Origin: GCA-1730015 sp964583825
Lineage (GTDB): Bacteria > Pseudomonadota > Gammaproteobacteria > Granulosicoccales > Granulosicoccaceae
NCBI GenBank assembly: GCA_964583825.1
Contig: CAZOXM010000009.1
Location: forward strand, 7,374-71,373
Reading direction: 5' to 3'
Length of the DNA stretch: 64,000 bases
The notes below the pieces were generated by a model. That model did not search any database and had not been told where the DNA came from. It saw only the letters and a list, made by a program, of their open reading frames with translations. This document shows, in pieces, positions 44,052-53,736 of this stretch. Numbering within the stretch: the stretch's first letter is position 1; each line of letters opens with the position of its first letter. The translations under genes were made by a program, and so were the position numbers.

Positions 44052-46841
44052 ATGATTTTATACAGAGGCTTTACAGGTAAAGCCGCAGCCGTATTTTGTG
44101 TGGCTGCGATAATTTTTATCGGCTTATATTATTCTTTTGTTGCAAGCTTAAACCGGCAAAAGCAGGAATTCAGAGCCGATGCGGTAGCCGTTTCTGCATC
44201 TTACCGAAGCGCCATGGATGTGGTGGATGGTATTGCCACTTCACTCAGTGCGCTCCAGATCGGACGGCCGGAATCGCAGATCTCCTTCGCTCAAAAGCTA
44301 ATTGACAGCTACCCATACCTGTACGGCTTCGGCCGGTTCGGCAGTCTTCATGGCAGTGCACTTACGGATTCGGTCCTGAATCAATCGTCCTACGATATCG
44401 AGGGAGGGTCATCGGTCTGGTGGCTTGATAGCACCGGTACACCGGTGACCGCAGCACAGGCGCTCAACGCCAACCCGATTGCGCTGGAGCAGAGACAGCT
44501 TTATCCGGTGACGACTTATTATCAGCCTTCGACGGTAGCGAGCGATCGCGTTCAGGAGGATATTAAGGGCTATGATCTCGGTTCCGCAAGCGAACTAAAT
44601 CGAGCGGTGAAAAGTGCAGCAAGACTGGGAAAAACTGAGATTGTCAGTGGATCAGTCGGTCGGTCAGATGCAAATAATGTGTTTGCAATTAGAAGTTTCT
44701 ATCGTGGCGGCGTAATGCCGCACAAATTCAACGAGCGCCTGGAAGCGATGGCGGGTGGTTACTGGCTGGAGATTAATTTTAACGAACTGGGTTTGTCGCC
44801 TGATCTAATGCAGACCATCGGTATTTCGCTTAAATTGATCGATGGTGAGTCGGAATTTCTGGCTGATCATTCCACGGTACTGCATAGCAGGCAGATGCCG
44901 GAATCCGAGTTGTTGTTTTCAAGCTGGCTCGACCCGAACGAGTGGATCAGTTCCTTCCAGGTAGCTGATAAAACCTTCACGATCAGTTTGTCTCAGAACA
45001 GAGGTATGACGCTCGAGTCATTCCTCGCCTGGCTCTTTGCTGTGGCAATGTTGCTGTCTATTGTGTTCGCGATTGTCGCTTTGAACACCAACCGGCTAAA
45101 GGCAGTCAGAAAACAACGCCAGCAGAGCAGAAAGCTCTTTTTAGAGCAACAGCGGGCAGCGGTTACCTTGCTGCATATTGGCGATGCTGTGATAAGCACA
45201 GATATTGATGGCAACATTCAATATGCCAACAAAGCGGCCTCCGAGATGCTGGAGGTGGACGCTGAGGAAATTATTGGCAGTCCCGTCCAATCGATATTCA
45301 GAGCTGCATCTGATCTGAGCCAGCGGGTAGATGACTCACCGGATCGTTTCGGGGCGGACTATTATCTCAGTGATCAAGTGATCAGCAGTGACCGTTATTT
45401 ACTCGGTCTGGACGGTCATCGCGTAGCGGTAAACGAGACAGTATCGCCAGTACATGATGCCGATGGAACGCGCATCGGAAGTGTGGTGGTGTTGCGTGAC
45501 GTCACTGCAGAGAAAAAGCTGACAGAACAGCTTGAGCACCAGATAAACCACGACCCGCTGACCGGACTCGCCAATCGGCTGAATTTTGAAAAGCGTATGC
45601 GCGCTTTGTTCGATGAGGCCGTAAGTGATTCCGCCGGGCATGCACTTTGTCAGATTGATCTCGATCGGTTTAAGCAGGTAAACGACACCTGTGGTCATGC
45701 GGCAGGGGACGAACTTTTAAATGAACTGTCCACAGCGCTCTCTGAGCGTACACGGTCTGAAGATCTACTGGCGAGGCTGGGTGGTGACGAGTTTGCCGTG
45801 GTCATTGAAAATTGCGATCTGGATGCCGCCCGGAGTCTCGCGAATCGGCTCCATCGTTTTTTTAACAATTATCATTTCGAATACGATGACAAGGTGTTTC
45901 CGGTGCGTGGCAGCATCGGGCTTGTGCACTTCGACCCGTCCGTGGTTGATTTTACTGCCGTGACCTCGGCGGCTGATGCAGCTTGCTACAAGGCAAAGCA
46001 CGGTGGCAGAAACAATGTGTACGTATACTCGGAGGACGACTGGTCGGCCACTGACAACGATGCGGGCGAAAACTGGTTGCCAAAGCTTGAGCAGGCAATC
46101 CGCAGCGACGGATTTGTCGTGCATCTGCAGCCCATCGTGTCGGCCCAAAGTGGTCAGTTGGCACCTACCGGACTGCACGAGTGTTTTGTACGCATGAAAG
46201 ACCCGGACGACGACACTAACCTCTACTATCCTGCACACTTTATGAAGTCGGCACAACGATTCGGGTTGGCGGCGGATATTGATCGCCGGGTGATCACATC
46301 AACGTTCGAATTTATTGCTGCGCTGCCACAGAGTTATGCGGCTCAATGCTTCTCGATTAATCTCTCCGCCGCCTCTATCGAGCAAGAGGATTTTATGGGG
46401 TTTCTGGAGAACCAATTACTCAGGCACTCGATTTCGGGCTCGAGACTGTGTTTTGAACTCACCGAGGAAACAGTGCTTAATAATTTTGATGCGGCAAAGA
46501 CAGCAATCAAAAAACTGCGGATGCGCGGTTGTAAGGTAGCACTTGACGATTTTGGTGCCGGGGTGAGTGCACTCGCAACGCTGCGGGGACTCAAGATAGA
46601 TTTTTTAAAGATCGATGGTCAATTTACGATGCACGTCGACAGGTCCTCCGCGGACGAGTGCCTGGTCCGGTCTATTAACCGCTTTGCAAAAGAAATGGGG
46701 TTCAGAACGATTGCGGAAAAAGTGGAATCGCAGTCGGCCTGTGATCTGCTGGTCGAAATCGGTGTGGACTACATTCAGGGTTATGTCGCTGGCCGCCCCG
46801 AGCCAATGAGCAACTACTTCCGTTACGCTGATGCAGCGTAA
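44052..46841 (+). CDS. CHASE-like/PAS/GGDEF/EAL membrane sensor
   Basis: A 929-residue cyclic-di-GMP signalling protein: transmembrane helix (about 5-30), periplasmic sensor of about 280 residues in CHASE position, second helix (FLAWLFAVAMLLSIVFAIVA, about 320-340), PAS (about 370-480), GGDEF and EAL. The cyclase site is intact (ARLGGDEFAVVI, near 576) with an RxxD I-site (RSED). In the EAL domain the signature is changed to HECFVRM near 709, while NLSAAS, ELTEETVLNNF, LDDFGAG and FLKIDGQF remain. It probably makes c-di-GMP; phosphodiesterase activity is uncertain. Confidence 0.88.
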   Translation: MILYRGFTGKAAAVFCVAAIIFIGLYYSFVASLNRQKQEFRADAVAVSASYRSAMDVVDGIATSLSALQIGRPESQISFAQKLIDSYPYLYGFGRFGSLHGSALTDSVLNQSSYDIEGGSSVWWLDSTGTPVTAAQALNANPIALEQRQLYPVTTYYQPSTVASDRVQEDIKGYDLGSASELNRAVKSAARLGKTEIVSGSVGRSDANNVFAIRSFYRGGVMPHKFNERLEAMAGGYWLEINFNELGLSPDLMQTIGISLKLIDGESEFLADHSTVLHSRQMPESELLFSSWLDPNEWISSFQVADKTFTISLSQNRGMTLESFLAWLFAVAMLLSIVFAIVALNTNRLKAVRKQRQQSRKLFLEQQRAAVTLLHIGDAVISTDIDGNIQYANKAASEMLEVDAEEIIGSPVQSIFRAASDLSQRVDDSPDRFGADYYLSDQVISSDRYLLGLDGHRVAVNETVSPVHDADGTRIGSVVVLRDVTAEKKLTEQLEHQINHDPLTGLANRLNFEKRMRALFDEAVSDSAGHALCQIDLDRFKQVNDTCGHAAGDELLNELSTALSERTRSEDLLARLGGDEFAVVIENCDLDAARSLANRLHRFFNNYHFEYDDKVFPVRGSIGLVHFDPSVVDFTAVTSAADAACYKAKHGGRNNVYVYSEDDWSATDNDAGENWLPKLEQAIRSDGFVVHLQPIVSAQSGQLAPTGLHECFVRMKDPDDDTNLYYPAHFMKSAQRFGLAADIDRRVITSTFEFIAALPQSYAAQCFSINLSAASIEQEDFMGFLENQLLRHSISGSRLCFELTEETVLNNFDAAKTAIKKLRMRGCKVALDDFGAGVSALATLRGLKIDFLKIDGQFTMHVDRSSADECLVRSINRFAKEMGFRTIAEKVESQSACDLLVEIGVDYIQGYVAGRPEPMSNYFRYADAA

Positions 46842-46862
46842 CCGCGCTGTCTAAAATTCGCG

Positions 46863-47822
46863 TTACCTGGGCGTCCGAAGGGCGCGGTCCGGGGCGCTTC
46901 GAATTTGTACAATTTCGGCCATAATGGCGATCGCTATTTCAGCAGCGCTGCGGCTGCCGATATCGAGACCCACAGGGCCGTGGAGTCTTGCGACAGCGTC
47001 TTTTTCCACGCCGATATCTATCAGCCGTTTTCTGCGGCGGTCGTTATTGGCTTTTGATCCAAGAGCGCCCACATAAAAGGCGTTGGACGGCAGTGCTTCG
47101 ATCAACGCGGAGTCATCCAGATTCGGATCATGCGTCAGCGCCAGCACGATGCTGTGGTGATCGGTAGCGTACTCACTCACTGCATCTTCCGGGAGTGCTT
47201 CGGTGAGTGTGCTGTTATCGACGTTCCACGCGGCGGCAAATTCACGCCGCGGTTCACACACGACGACTTCATAATCCAGTGCCTGCGCAAACTGAGCGAC
47301 GAAACGCGATAGTTGGCCGCCACCGATTAACAACACACGCCAGCCGGGGCCGAATACCTTGCGAATGGATTGTCCGTCGTAGTGAAATTCGGTGGTGCGA
47401 TCCACTTCTTCAATTTTCGTTGTACCTGAGTTGAGCTGCAGTGTACGAGCGATACGCTTTCTGGCGTGAATTGCTTCAAGTACCGCCTTTAACTCGCTGG
47501 CCTGGGACAATGCTTCGAAAATCAACTCAATTTTACCGCCGCAGGGCAGGCCGAACTTGCGTGCTTCGTCGTCGCTGATCTCGTGTGCGAATGACTGAGC
47601 GCGGGCATCTTCATCGATACGTAATGCGAGTTGTTTTTCTATACAGCCACCGGAGACAGAACCAATCAGTGTACCGTCGGCACGCACCGCAGCCAGCGAT
47701 CCGGGCGGGCGCGGGGACGAACCGAAGGTCCTGGCAACGGTGATCAGTTCAACAGGGTGCCCGGCATCAAGCCATTGGATCGCCTGTTGCAGAACTTCAG
47801 TGTCGCTGTTGTCGATGCTCAT
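46863..47822 (-). CDS. XdhC/CoxF-family molybdenum cofactor protein
   Basis: A 319-residue two-domain protein. The N-terminal XdhC/CoxI domain has ITVARTFGSSPRPPGSLAAV and the Cys motif GSVSGGCIEKQL. The C-terminal Rossmann domain has RVLLIGGGQLSRFVAQFAQA and YVGALGSKANNDRRRKRLID, ending GLDIGSRSAAEIAIAIMAEI. These proteins bind molybdenum cofactor and help sulfurate it for xanthine- or CO-dehydrogenase-type enzymes. With the nearby MoxR and VWA genes this makes a coxDEF-like set. The start is probably ATG 47822, three bases from the inverted-repeat element; upstream in-frame starts lie inside that element. Confidence 0.87.
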   Translation of the reverse strand: MSIDNSDTEVLQQAIQWLDAGHPVELITVARTFGSSPRPPGSLAAVRADGTLIGSVSGGCIEKQLALRIDEDARAQSFAHEISDDEARKFGLPCGGKIELIFEALSQASELKAVLEAIHARKRIARTLQLNSGTTKIEEVDRTTEFHYDGQSIRKVFGPGWRVLLIGGGQLSRFVAQFAQALDYEVVVCEPRREFAAAWNVDNSTLTEALPEDAVSEYATDHHSIVLALTHDPNLDDSALIEALPSNAFYVGALGSKANNDRRRKRLIDIGVEKDAVARLHGPVGLDIGSRSAAEIAIAIMAEIVQIRSAPDRALRTPR

Positions 47823-47824
47823 AC

Positions 47825-48100
47825 TAGTGTAGTGTGACATACAAATGCTACGAATGAGTCGACTAATCAAAGTGCTTGTATTTGCTGGAGTTACTACGAA
47901 CCGACGATAACAACTGCCGAACAAGTTACCAGAACACTTTAAAGAGCACTTTGATCAGCCGCCCCTGCGGGTGCTTGGATTTTGGTCCGCAACTGCGTTA
48001 CAGCTCTTGAAAAGGGGGCGGCCATTCCCTGCGAGCTGCGCCTTGTTGCAAACCAAACTACAAGCTCTCATTCGTAGCCTTTGCACGTCACACTACACTA
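47825..48100. mobile_element. MITE-like element with 34-bp terminal inverted repeats
   Basis: A 276-bp non-coding element. Its ends are inverted repeats: 47825-47858 and the complement of 48067-48100 match at 31 of 34 positions, both beginning TAGTGTAGTGTGAC. If the outer TA is a target duplication, this is the pattern left by IS630/mariner-type elements. Inside are further inverted pairs: ATCAAAGTGCT (47866-47876) with AGCACTTTGAT (47945-47955), and TTTGGTCCGCAAC with GTTGCAAACCAAA around GC-rich stems (about 47980-48058). No transposase is encoded. A related end appears at 63947-64000. Confidence 0.75.
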
Positions 48101-48135
48101 ACTTTCCGCAGTTGCGCTTTCGCTCGGCGCTGACA

Positions 48136-51100
48136 TCAGGACTCTTCCAGCAGCTTGCTGAGAAACGGTGCGGTATGTGATGTTTTGGACTGCATGATTT
48201 TTTCAGGTGTTCCGCGTGCGATAACCCGTCCGCCGGCGTCGCCGCCTTCCGGGCCCATGTCCAGCATCCAGTCAGCGTTGGCCATCAGGTCGAGATTGTG
48301 CTCGATAACAACCACCGTGTTGCCGGATTCTACCAGCCGATGCAGTACATGGATGAGTTTTTCAACGTCTGCCATGTGCAACCCCACAGTCGGCTCATCG
48401 AGAATATACAGCGTATGACTGAGCTTGCGTGCGCGCCTGTCGGAAGTGGGGCCGCCGGCCTTGCTCAGTTCGGTCACGAGCTTTATTCGTTGTGCCTCGC
48501 CGCCTGACAAGGTAGGGCTTTGCTGCCCGAGCGTCAGATAGCCGAGGCCCACATCTTTCAATAGCTGCAGCGGGTGATGTACATTTTTATGCGCAGCAAA
48601 GAAATCGACCGCTTCGTCAATACTCATCTGTAAGACATCGCCGATGGATTTTCCACGGTACAGCACGCTTAACGTTTCTGTATTAAAACGCAGGCCGTTA
48701 CACAGATCGCAGGGTACTTTTACATCCGGCAAAAAACTCATTTCAATTCTGGTCAGACCCTGGCCTTCGCACGAAGCACAGCGACCCTCGCTGACGTTGA
48801 ACGAAAATCTGCTGGCGGTGTAACCACGTATTTTGGACTCTGTGGCCTCGGCAAAGATGCGTCTGATGTTATCCCAGAAACCGACATAGGTTGCCGGGCA
48901 CGAGCGCGGTGTTTTACCGATTGGCGTTTGATCGACTTCCAGTATTCGGGTGATATTGTCAAACCCGGTCAGCGATTCACACCCGATCAGCGCAGCTTTT
49001 TTACGGCCTTTACCCTGACTGAGTTGTTGCTGCAGATTGTGACCGAGAATAGATCTGACCAGCGTACTCTTGCCGCTACCCGACACCCCGGTGACACAGG
49101 TGAGTTTGCCCACCGGGATTTTTACATTGATGTTTTTTAGATTATTAATACGCGCCTTGCCGATGCTGATCCATTCAGTCTTCGCACTTCTGCGTGGGTA
49201 CAACGGATAGTTCATCGGTTTGGCGAGTGCCCGCCCGGTGACCGAGTTTTTATCCTTAATAAGCTGTTTCAGCGTGCCCGCTGCAACTACGATACCTCCG
49301 TTTACGCCTGCTCCCGGACCGAGGTCGATAACGTGGTCAGCTTGTCGGATGGTATCTTCATCGTGCTCTACCACCACTACGGTATTGCCATGCGCGCGTA
49401 GTTTGGCCAGCGTGCGAAGCAGCATCTGGTTATCCCGCGGGTGTAAGCCAATGGTCGGTTCATCCAGTATGTAGCACACGCCCTGCAGGTTCGAGCCGAG
49501 TTGCGAAGCCAGTCTGATGCGTTGTGCTTCACCACCGCTCAGGCTCGGGGCCGGTCTGTCGAGTGTTAGATAACTGAGCCCTACCTGATCGAGAAACTCC
49601 AGCCGTGAGCGGATTTCTTTGAGTATGTCGCGGGTTATCTCTGCCTCGCGTCCGCTTGTTTTGATTTTTGCAAACCAGTTTTTTGCCTCATTGATCGACA
49701 GTCGGTTCAGGTCGGCAATGTTGTGGCTGGCATAGCGCACCGATAATGCCACCGGATTGAGTCGCTGCCCCGCACAATGCGGACAATCCTGTGATTCCTC
49801 ATTCTCTTCCAGCCAGTGCGCCTCCTCTCCGGTCTGGGTCTCGTCGAACTCATGGGAAAGTACACCGGTGCCATAGCAGCTCTCGCACCAGCCGTGCTTT
49901 GAATTGTACGAGAAGAGTCTGGGGTCCGGTTCCGGGAAGCTGGTGCCGCAGCTGTTGCAGGCACGTTTGATTGAAAACAGTGTTTCCTTCGCATTGCGAC
50001 TTTTGGCGGTGACAACTTTGATCACGCCTTTGCCGTAGTCCAGTGTTCGTTGAATCAGCTCATCAAGTTTTTCTTCACTTTTATTGTTTATTGCGATGGA
50101 GCCGACCGGTAAGTCGATGTTGTGTTCGTGGTAGCGATCGAGCCTCGGCCAGTTATCGGTTGGCAAATACTCACCATCGACCCGCAGTGTGTCAAACCCC
50201 CGGTTGCCGGCCCACTTCGCCAGATCGGTATAGTAACCTTTGCGGGACACAATCATCGGCGCCAGCAGTTCAATCGTTTTACCCTTGTATTGCCTGACGA
50301 TCTGCGCCCGAATGCTCTCCGCAGTTTGCGCGGCAATGGCCGTATCGCAGTCGGGACAATGCTGTACCCCCAGTTTGACAAACAACAGGCGAATGAAGTG
50401 GTATAGCTCGGTCATGGTCGCCACGGTACTCTTGCGTCCGCCCCGGCTGGTGCGCTGTTCAATCGCAACGGTCGGTGGAATGCCGAAAATCGCATCGACA
50501 TCCGGTTTGGCAGCGGGCTGTACGAACTGTCTTGCATAGGCGTTTAACGATTCCAGATAGCGGCGCTGTCCCTCGTTAAACAGAATATCAAACGCAAGTG
50601 TGCTCTTGCCGCTGCCACTCAAGCCGGTAATCACGGTGAATTTGTCATGCGGTACCCTTACATCAATTTGCTGCAGGTTGTGTTCGCGCGCATTGATCAC
50701 ACTGATTTCGTCGCTGCTGTAGACCGGCCCCGTCTCTTCGATCTGATCGTGCGAAACCCGACTGAATTCATCAACTGCTGCCAGGTAGTCTTTGAGCTCC
50801 CGCCCGGTATGCGTTTTGTTTTTAACGATTTGTTCTACCGTTCCGGTAAATACAATCTGTCCACCGAGTGCTCCACCCTCGGGCCCGAGGTCGATGATCC
50901 AGTCTGCATTGCTGATTACATCGAGGTTGTGTTCAACCACGATAATGGAGTGACCGTCGTCAAGCAGTTGATCGAAAGCGGACAACAGCTTGGCGATGTC
51001 GTCAAAATGCAGACCGGTGGTTGGTTCATCGAAAATGAACAGTTTCTGCTCCCGCGCATTCTTTGATGCCTTGCGGGCCCGGGCCAGATGCGCGGCGAGT

Positions 51101-53643
51101 TTTAAGCGCTGTGCCTCGCCACCGCTTAGCGTCGGTACCGGTTGTCCAAGCGTCAGATAACCCAGTCCAACGGAAAGCAGTGGCTGCAGGGATTTTAAAA
51201 TATCCTGACTCTCGCTGAAAAACTCCACTGCATCGTCAACCGTCATATCCAGTACATCGGCGATGTTTACCGCCTGACCGGTGTGCGGATGAACCAGTTT
51301 GATTTCCAGTACTTCGTCGCGAAAGCGGCGGCCGTTGCAGGCGTGGCAGCGCAGATAGACATCGCTTAAAAACTGCATTTCCACATGCTCGAACCCGTTG
51401 CCCGAACAGGTCGGGCATCGCATCCCCGAATTAAAGCTGAAACTGCTGGCAGTGTAGCCGCGATGTTTGGATTCCGGGTCGTTGGCGAATTGTTTTCTGA
51501 TGCCATCGAATGCGCCGGTGTAGCTGACCGGGTTGGAACGTGCGGACTTTCCAATCGGGGTCTGATCAACCATCACTACATCATCAATGACGCGATGTCC
51601 GCTCAGTGAGCGATGTTGCCCGGCAAGCTCGGTGGGCTTGCCGAGCTTGCGGCACAGGCCGCGGTACAGCGTATCTTCCACCAGTGTTGATTTTCCGGAC
51701 CCGCTGACACCGGTGACACACACCAGTTGCTGCAGTGGAAACTCCACATCGACCGCTTTAAGGTTGTGTTCCGTGGCACCTTTTACGGCAATGACAGGTG
51801 CTTTGGTTTTCTTTTCGGTGGCCGCGCGCGATAACTTCTTTGCGCCATTGAGGTAGCTGGCGGTGAGCGATTTTTTTGCCCTGCCCAGTTGTTTGATCGA
51901 GCCGTAAAACACCATGTTGCCACCGTGACTGCCGGGCCCTGGACCCATGTCGATGACTCTGTCTGCGGCGAGAATCAGCTGTGGATCGTGTTCGACCACA
52001 ATGAGTGTATTACCGGAGTCGCGCAGTCGGTGCAGCACACCGATAACCCGGTTGATATCTCGCGGGTGCAGACCGATGCTCGGCTCATCCAGCACAAACA
52101 GCGTATTGACCAGTGAGGTGCCCAGCGCGGTGGTGAGATTGATACGCTGCACCTCGCCGCCACTGAGGGTGCGCGACTGCCGGTCCAGAGTCAGGTAACC
52201 AAGTCCGACTTCCGATAAGTATCGCAACCGCGATCGGATTTCACCGAGCAATAACTCGGTGGCCTGATCGAGTGGTGCCGGGAGTTGCAGCTGATCAAAG
52301 AAGCGGGCGCAGGTATCCAGAGGCAACTGCATGACATCGTGAATCAGAAGCCCCGGTAGTTTTTGGAACTTTGTCTCGCTCAAACGGGTGCCATGCGGGT
52401 AGAAGCGCGGCTGTTGTCCGAGGGCAGCATCCGCTTGTGCACGGGTACCGAGCCGCCACCACAGCGCCTCGGGTTTCAGGCGTGCGCCATGGCAGGTAGT
52501 GCAGGGTGTGTAGGAGCGGTACTTTGATAAAAGCACCCGCACATGCATTTTATAGCTGCGTGATTCCAGCCAGTCGAAAAACCGCTGCACGCCGTACCAG
52601 TGGTGCCCGTCCCATTCGCCCTCACCCTGCAGCACCCAGCGCTGATGTTTGCGACTGAGTTTTTTCCACGGCACATCAGTCGGTACGTTTCGTTTTTTTG
52701 CAAAGCGCAACAGGTCGCGCTGGCAGATCTCATTGGTTTTGGTCTGCCACGGTTTGATTGCGCCGGCGGCAAGACTCAGTGATTCGTTCGGTACGACCAG
52801 TTGATAGTCAATGCCCATGACGCGTCCGAAGCCACGACAATCCTCACACGCACCCATTGGAGAATTAAACGAAAAGAGGCTTGGTACCGGTGATTTAAAA
52901 GCCTCGTTACAAGTCGCGCAGGCGAATTGCGCGGAATACACTTTGGCGCGACCCGGCTTGCGGTTTTCATCGAGCGGGTAGACGCGGGCGACGCCTTTGC
53001 CGTGCTTGAAAGCCGCCTCCAGCGCTTCGACCAGTCGCGCGCGATTATCAGTGGTAACGCGCGTTCGGTCCTGGATAATTTCAATATCCTGCCTGGTCTG
53101 ACGATGTATTCGGGTGTAGCCCTGGCGTTGCAGCCAGTCCTGTACTTCATCGGCGGTGAAGTTGTCAGGTATCGCTATGGTAAACGTGACCATCACTCGC
53201 TTATCGCTCATGCTGTTCAGCAAACCGGTGGCGATGTGTTGCGGCGTTTCCCGGTGTACCGCCTTGCCGCAGCCGGGGCAGTAAAGCGAGGCCGCGCGCG
53301 CGTACAGCAGTTTTAAATGATCATTCAGCTCGGTCATTGTACCGACGGTTGAGCGTGAGGTGCGCACCGGGTTGGTCTGATCAATCGCGATGGCGGGGGG
53401 AATGCCTTCAATGCTATCCACCTGTGGCTTGTCCATGCGATCGAGAAACTGTCGTGCATACGGGCTGAAAGTCTCCACGTAGCGACGCTGTCCTTCAGCG
53501 TAAATGGTGTCGAACGCCAGTGACGATTTGCCCGAGCCGCTGACACCGGTGATCACCACCAGTTCGCCGTGTGGAATGTCAACGTCAAGTTCCTTCAGGT
53601 TGTTCTGGGTCGCGTTGCGCACGACTATTTGCTGTTTAGGCAT
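48136..53643 (-). CDS. uvrA: Tandem-fused (double-length) UvrA
   Basis: An 1835-residue protein consisting of two complete UvrA modules, each with two ABC ATPase domains and zinc modules, where E. coli UvrA has about 940 residues in all. There are four Walker A motifs: GVSGSGKSSLAFDT, GVSGSGKSTLVEDT, GLSGSGKSTLAFDI and GVSGSGKSTLVRSI. Signature and Walker B regions (LSGGEVQRINL, FVLDEPSIGLHP and equivalents) appear four times. The join is near 50730. It detects DNA lesions for UvrBC. ATG at 53643 is chosen because similarity starts there. Such fusions are known, for example in Chlamydia. Confidence 0.92.
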   Translation of the reverse strand: MPKQQIVVRNATQNNLKELDVDIPHGELVVITGVSGSGKSSLAFDTIYAEGQRRYVETFSPYARQFLDRMDKPQVDSIEGIPPAIAIDQTNPVRTSRSTVGTMTELNDHLKLLYARAASLYCPGCGKAVHRETPQHIATGLLNSMSDKRVMVTFTIAIPDNFTADEVQDWLQRQGYTRIHRQTRQDIEIIQDRTRVTTDNRARLVEALEAAFKHGKGVARVYPLDENRKPGRAKVYSAQFACATCNEAFKSPVPSLFSFNSPMGACEDCRGFGRVMGIDYQLVVPNESLSLAAGAIKPWQTKTNEICQRDLLRFAKKRNVPTDVPWKKLSRKHQRWVLQGEGEWDGHHWYGVQRFFDWLESRSYKMHVRVLLSKYRSYTPCTTCHGARLKPEALWWRLGTRAQADAALGQQPRFYPHGTRLSETKFQKLPGLLIHDVMQLPLDTCARFFDQLQLPAPLDQATELLLGEIRSRLRYLSEVGLGYLTLDRQSRTLSGGEVQRINLTTALGTSLVNTLFVLDEPSIGLHPRDINRVIGVLHRLRDSGNTLIVVEHDPQLILAADRVIDMGPGPGSHGGNMVFYGSIKQLGRAKKSLTASYLNGAKKLSRAATEKKTKAPVIAVKGATEHNLKAVDVEFPLQQLVCVTGVSGSGKSTLVEDTLYRGLCRKLGKPTELAGQHRSLSGHRVIDDVVMVDQTPIGKSARSNPVSYTGAFDGIRKQFANDPESKHRGYTASSFSFNSGMRCPTCSGNGFEHVEMQFLSDVYLRCHACNGRRFRDEVLEIKLVHPHTGQAVNIADVLDMTVDDAVEFFSESQDILKSLQPLLSVGLGYLTLGQPVPTLSGGEAQRLKLAAHLARARKASKNAREQKLFIFDEPTTGLHFDDIAKLLSAFDQLLDDGHSIIVVEHNLDVISNADWIIDLGPEGGALGGQIVFTGTVEQIVKNKTHTGRELKDYLAAVDEFSRVSHDQIEETGPVYSSDEISVINAREHNLQQIDVRVPHDKFTVITGLSGSGKSTLAFDILFNEGQRRYLESLNAYARQFVQPAAKPDVDAIFGIPPTVAIEQRTSRGGRKSTVATMTELYHFIRLLFVKLGVQHCPDCDTAIAAQTAESIRAQIVRQYKGKTIELLAPMIVSRKGYYTDLAKWAGNRGFDTLRVDGEYLPTDNWPRLDRYHEHNIDLPVGSIAINNKSEEKLDELIQRTLDYGKGVIKVVTAKSRNAKETLFSIKRACNSCGTSFPEPDPRLFSYNSKHGWCESCYGTGVLSHEFDETQTGEEAHWLEENEESQDCPHCAGQRLNPVALSVRYASHNIADLNRLSINEAKNWFAKIKTSGREAEITRDILKEIRSRLEFLDQVGLSYLTLDRPAPSLSGGEAQRIRLASQLGSNLQGVCYILDEPTIGLHPRDNQMLLRTLAKLRAHGNTVVVVEHDEDTIRQADHVIDLGPGAGVNGGIVVAAGTLKQLIKDKNSVTGRALAKPMNYPLYPRRSAKTEWISIGKARINNLKNINVKIPVGKLTCVTGVSGSGKSTLVRSILGHNLQQQLSQGKGRKKAALIGCESLTGFDNITRILEVDQTPIGKTPRSCPATYVGFWDNIRRIFAEATESKIRGYTASRFSFNVSEGRCASCEGQGLTRIEMSFLPDVKVPCDLCNGLRFNTETLSVLYRGKSIGDVLQMSIDEAVDFFAAHKNVHHPLQLLKDVGLGYLTLGQQSPTLSGGEAQRIKLVTELSKAGGPTSDRRARKLSHTLYILDEPTVGLHMADVEKLIHVLHRLVESGNTVVVIEHNLDLMANADWMLDMGPEGGDAGGRVIARGTPEKIMQSKTSHTAPFLSKLLEES

Positions 53644-53736
53644 AAAATAAATTACCAACGGCACACGGGTGGTGCAGTATATTGTGACTCGGGTTTGGTG
53701 TCTCAACTTGTACGCTGCCAAAGGCGGCTCAGACTG

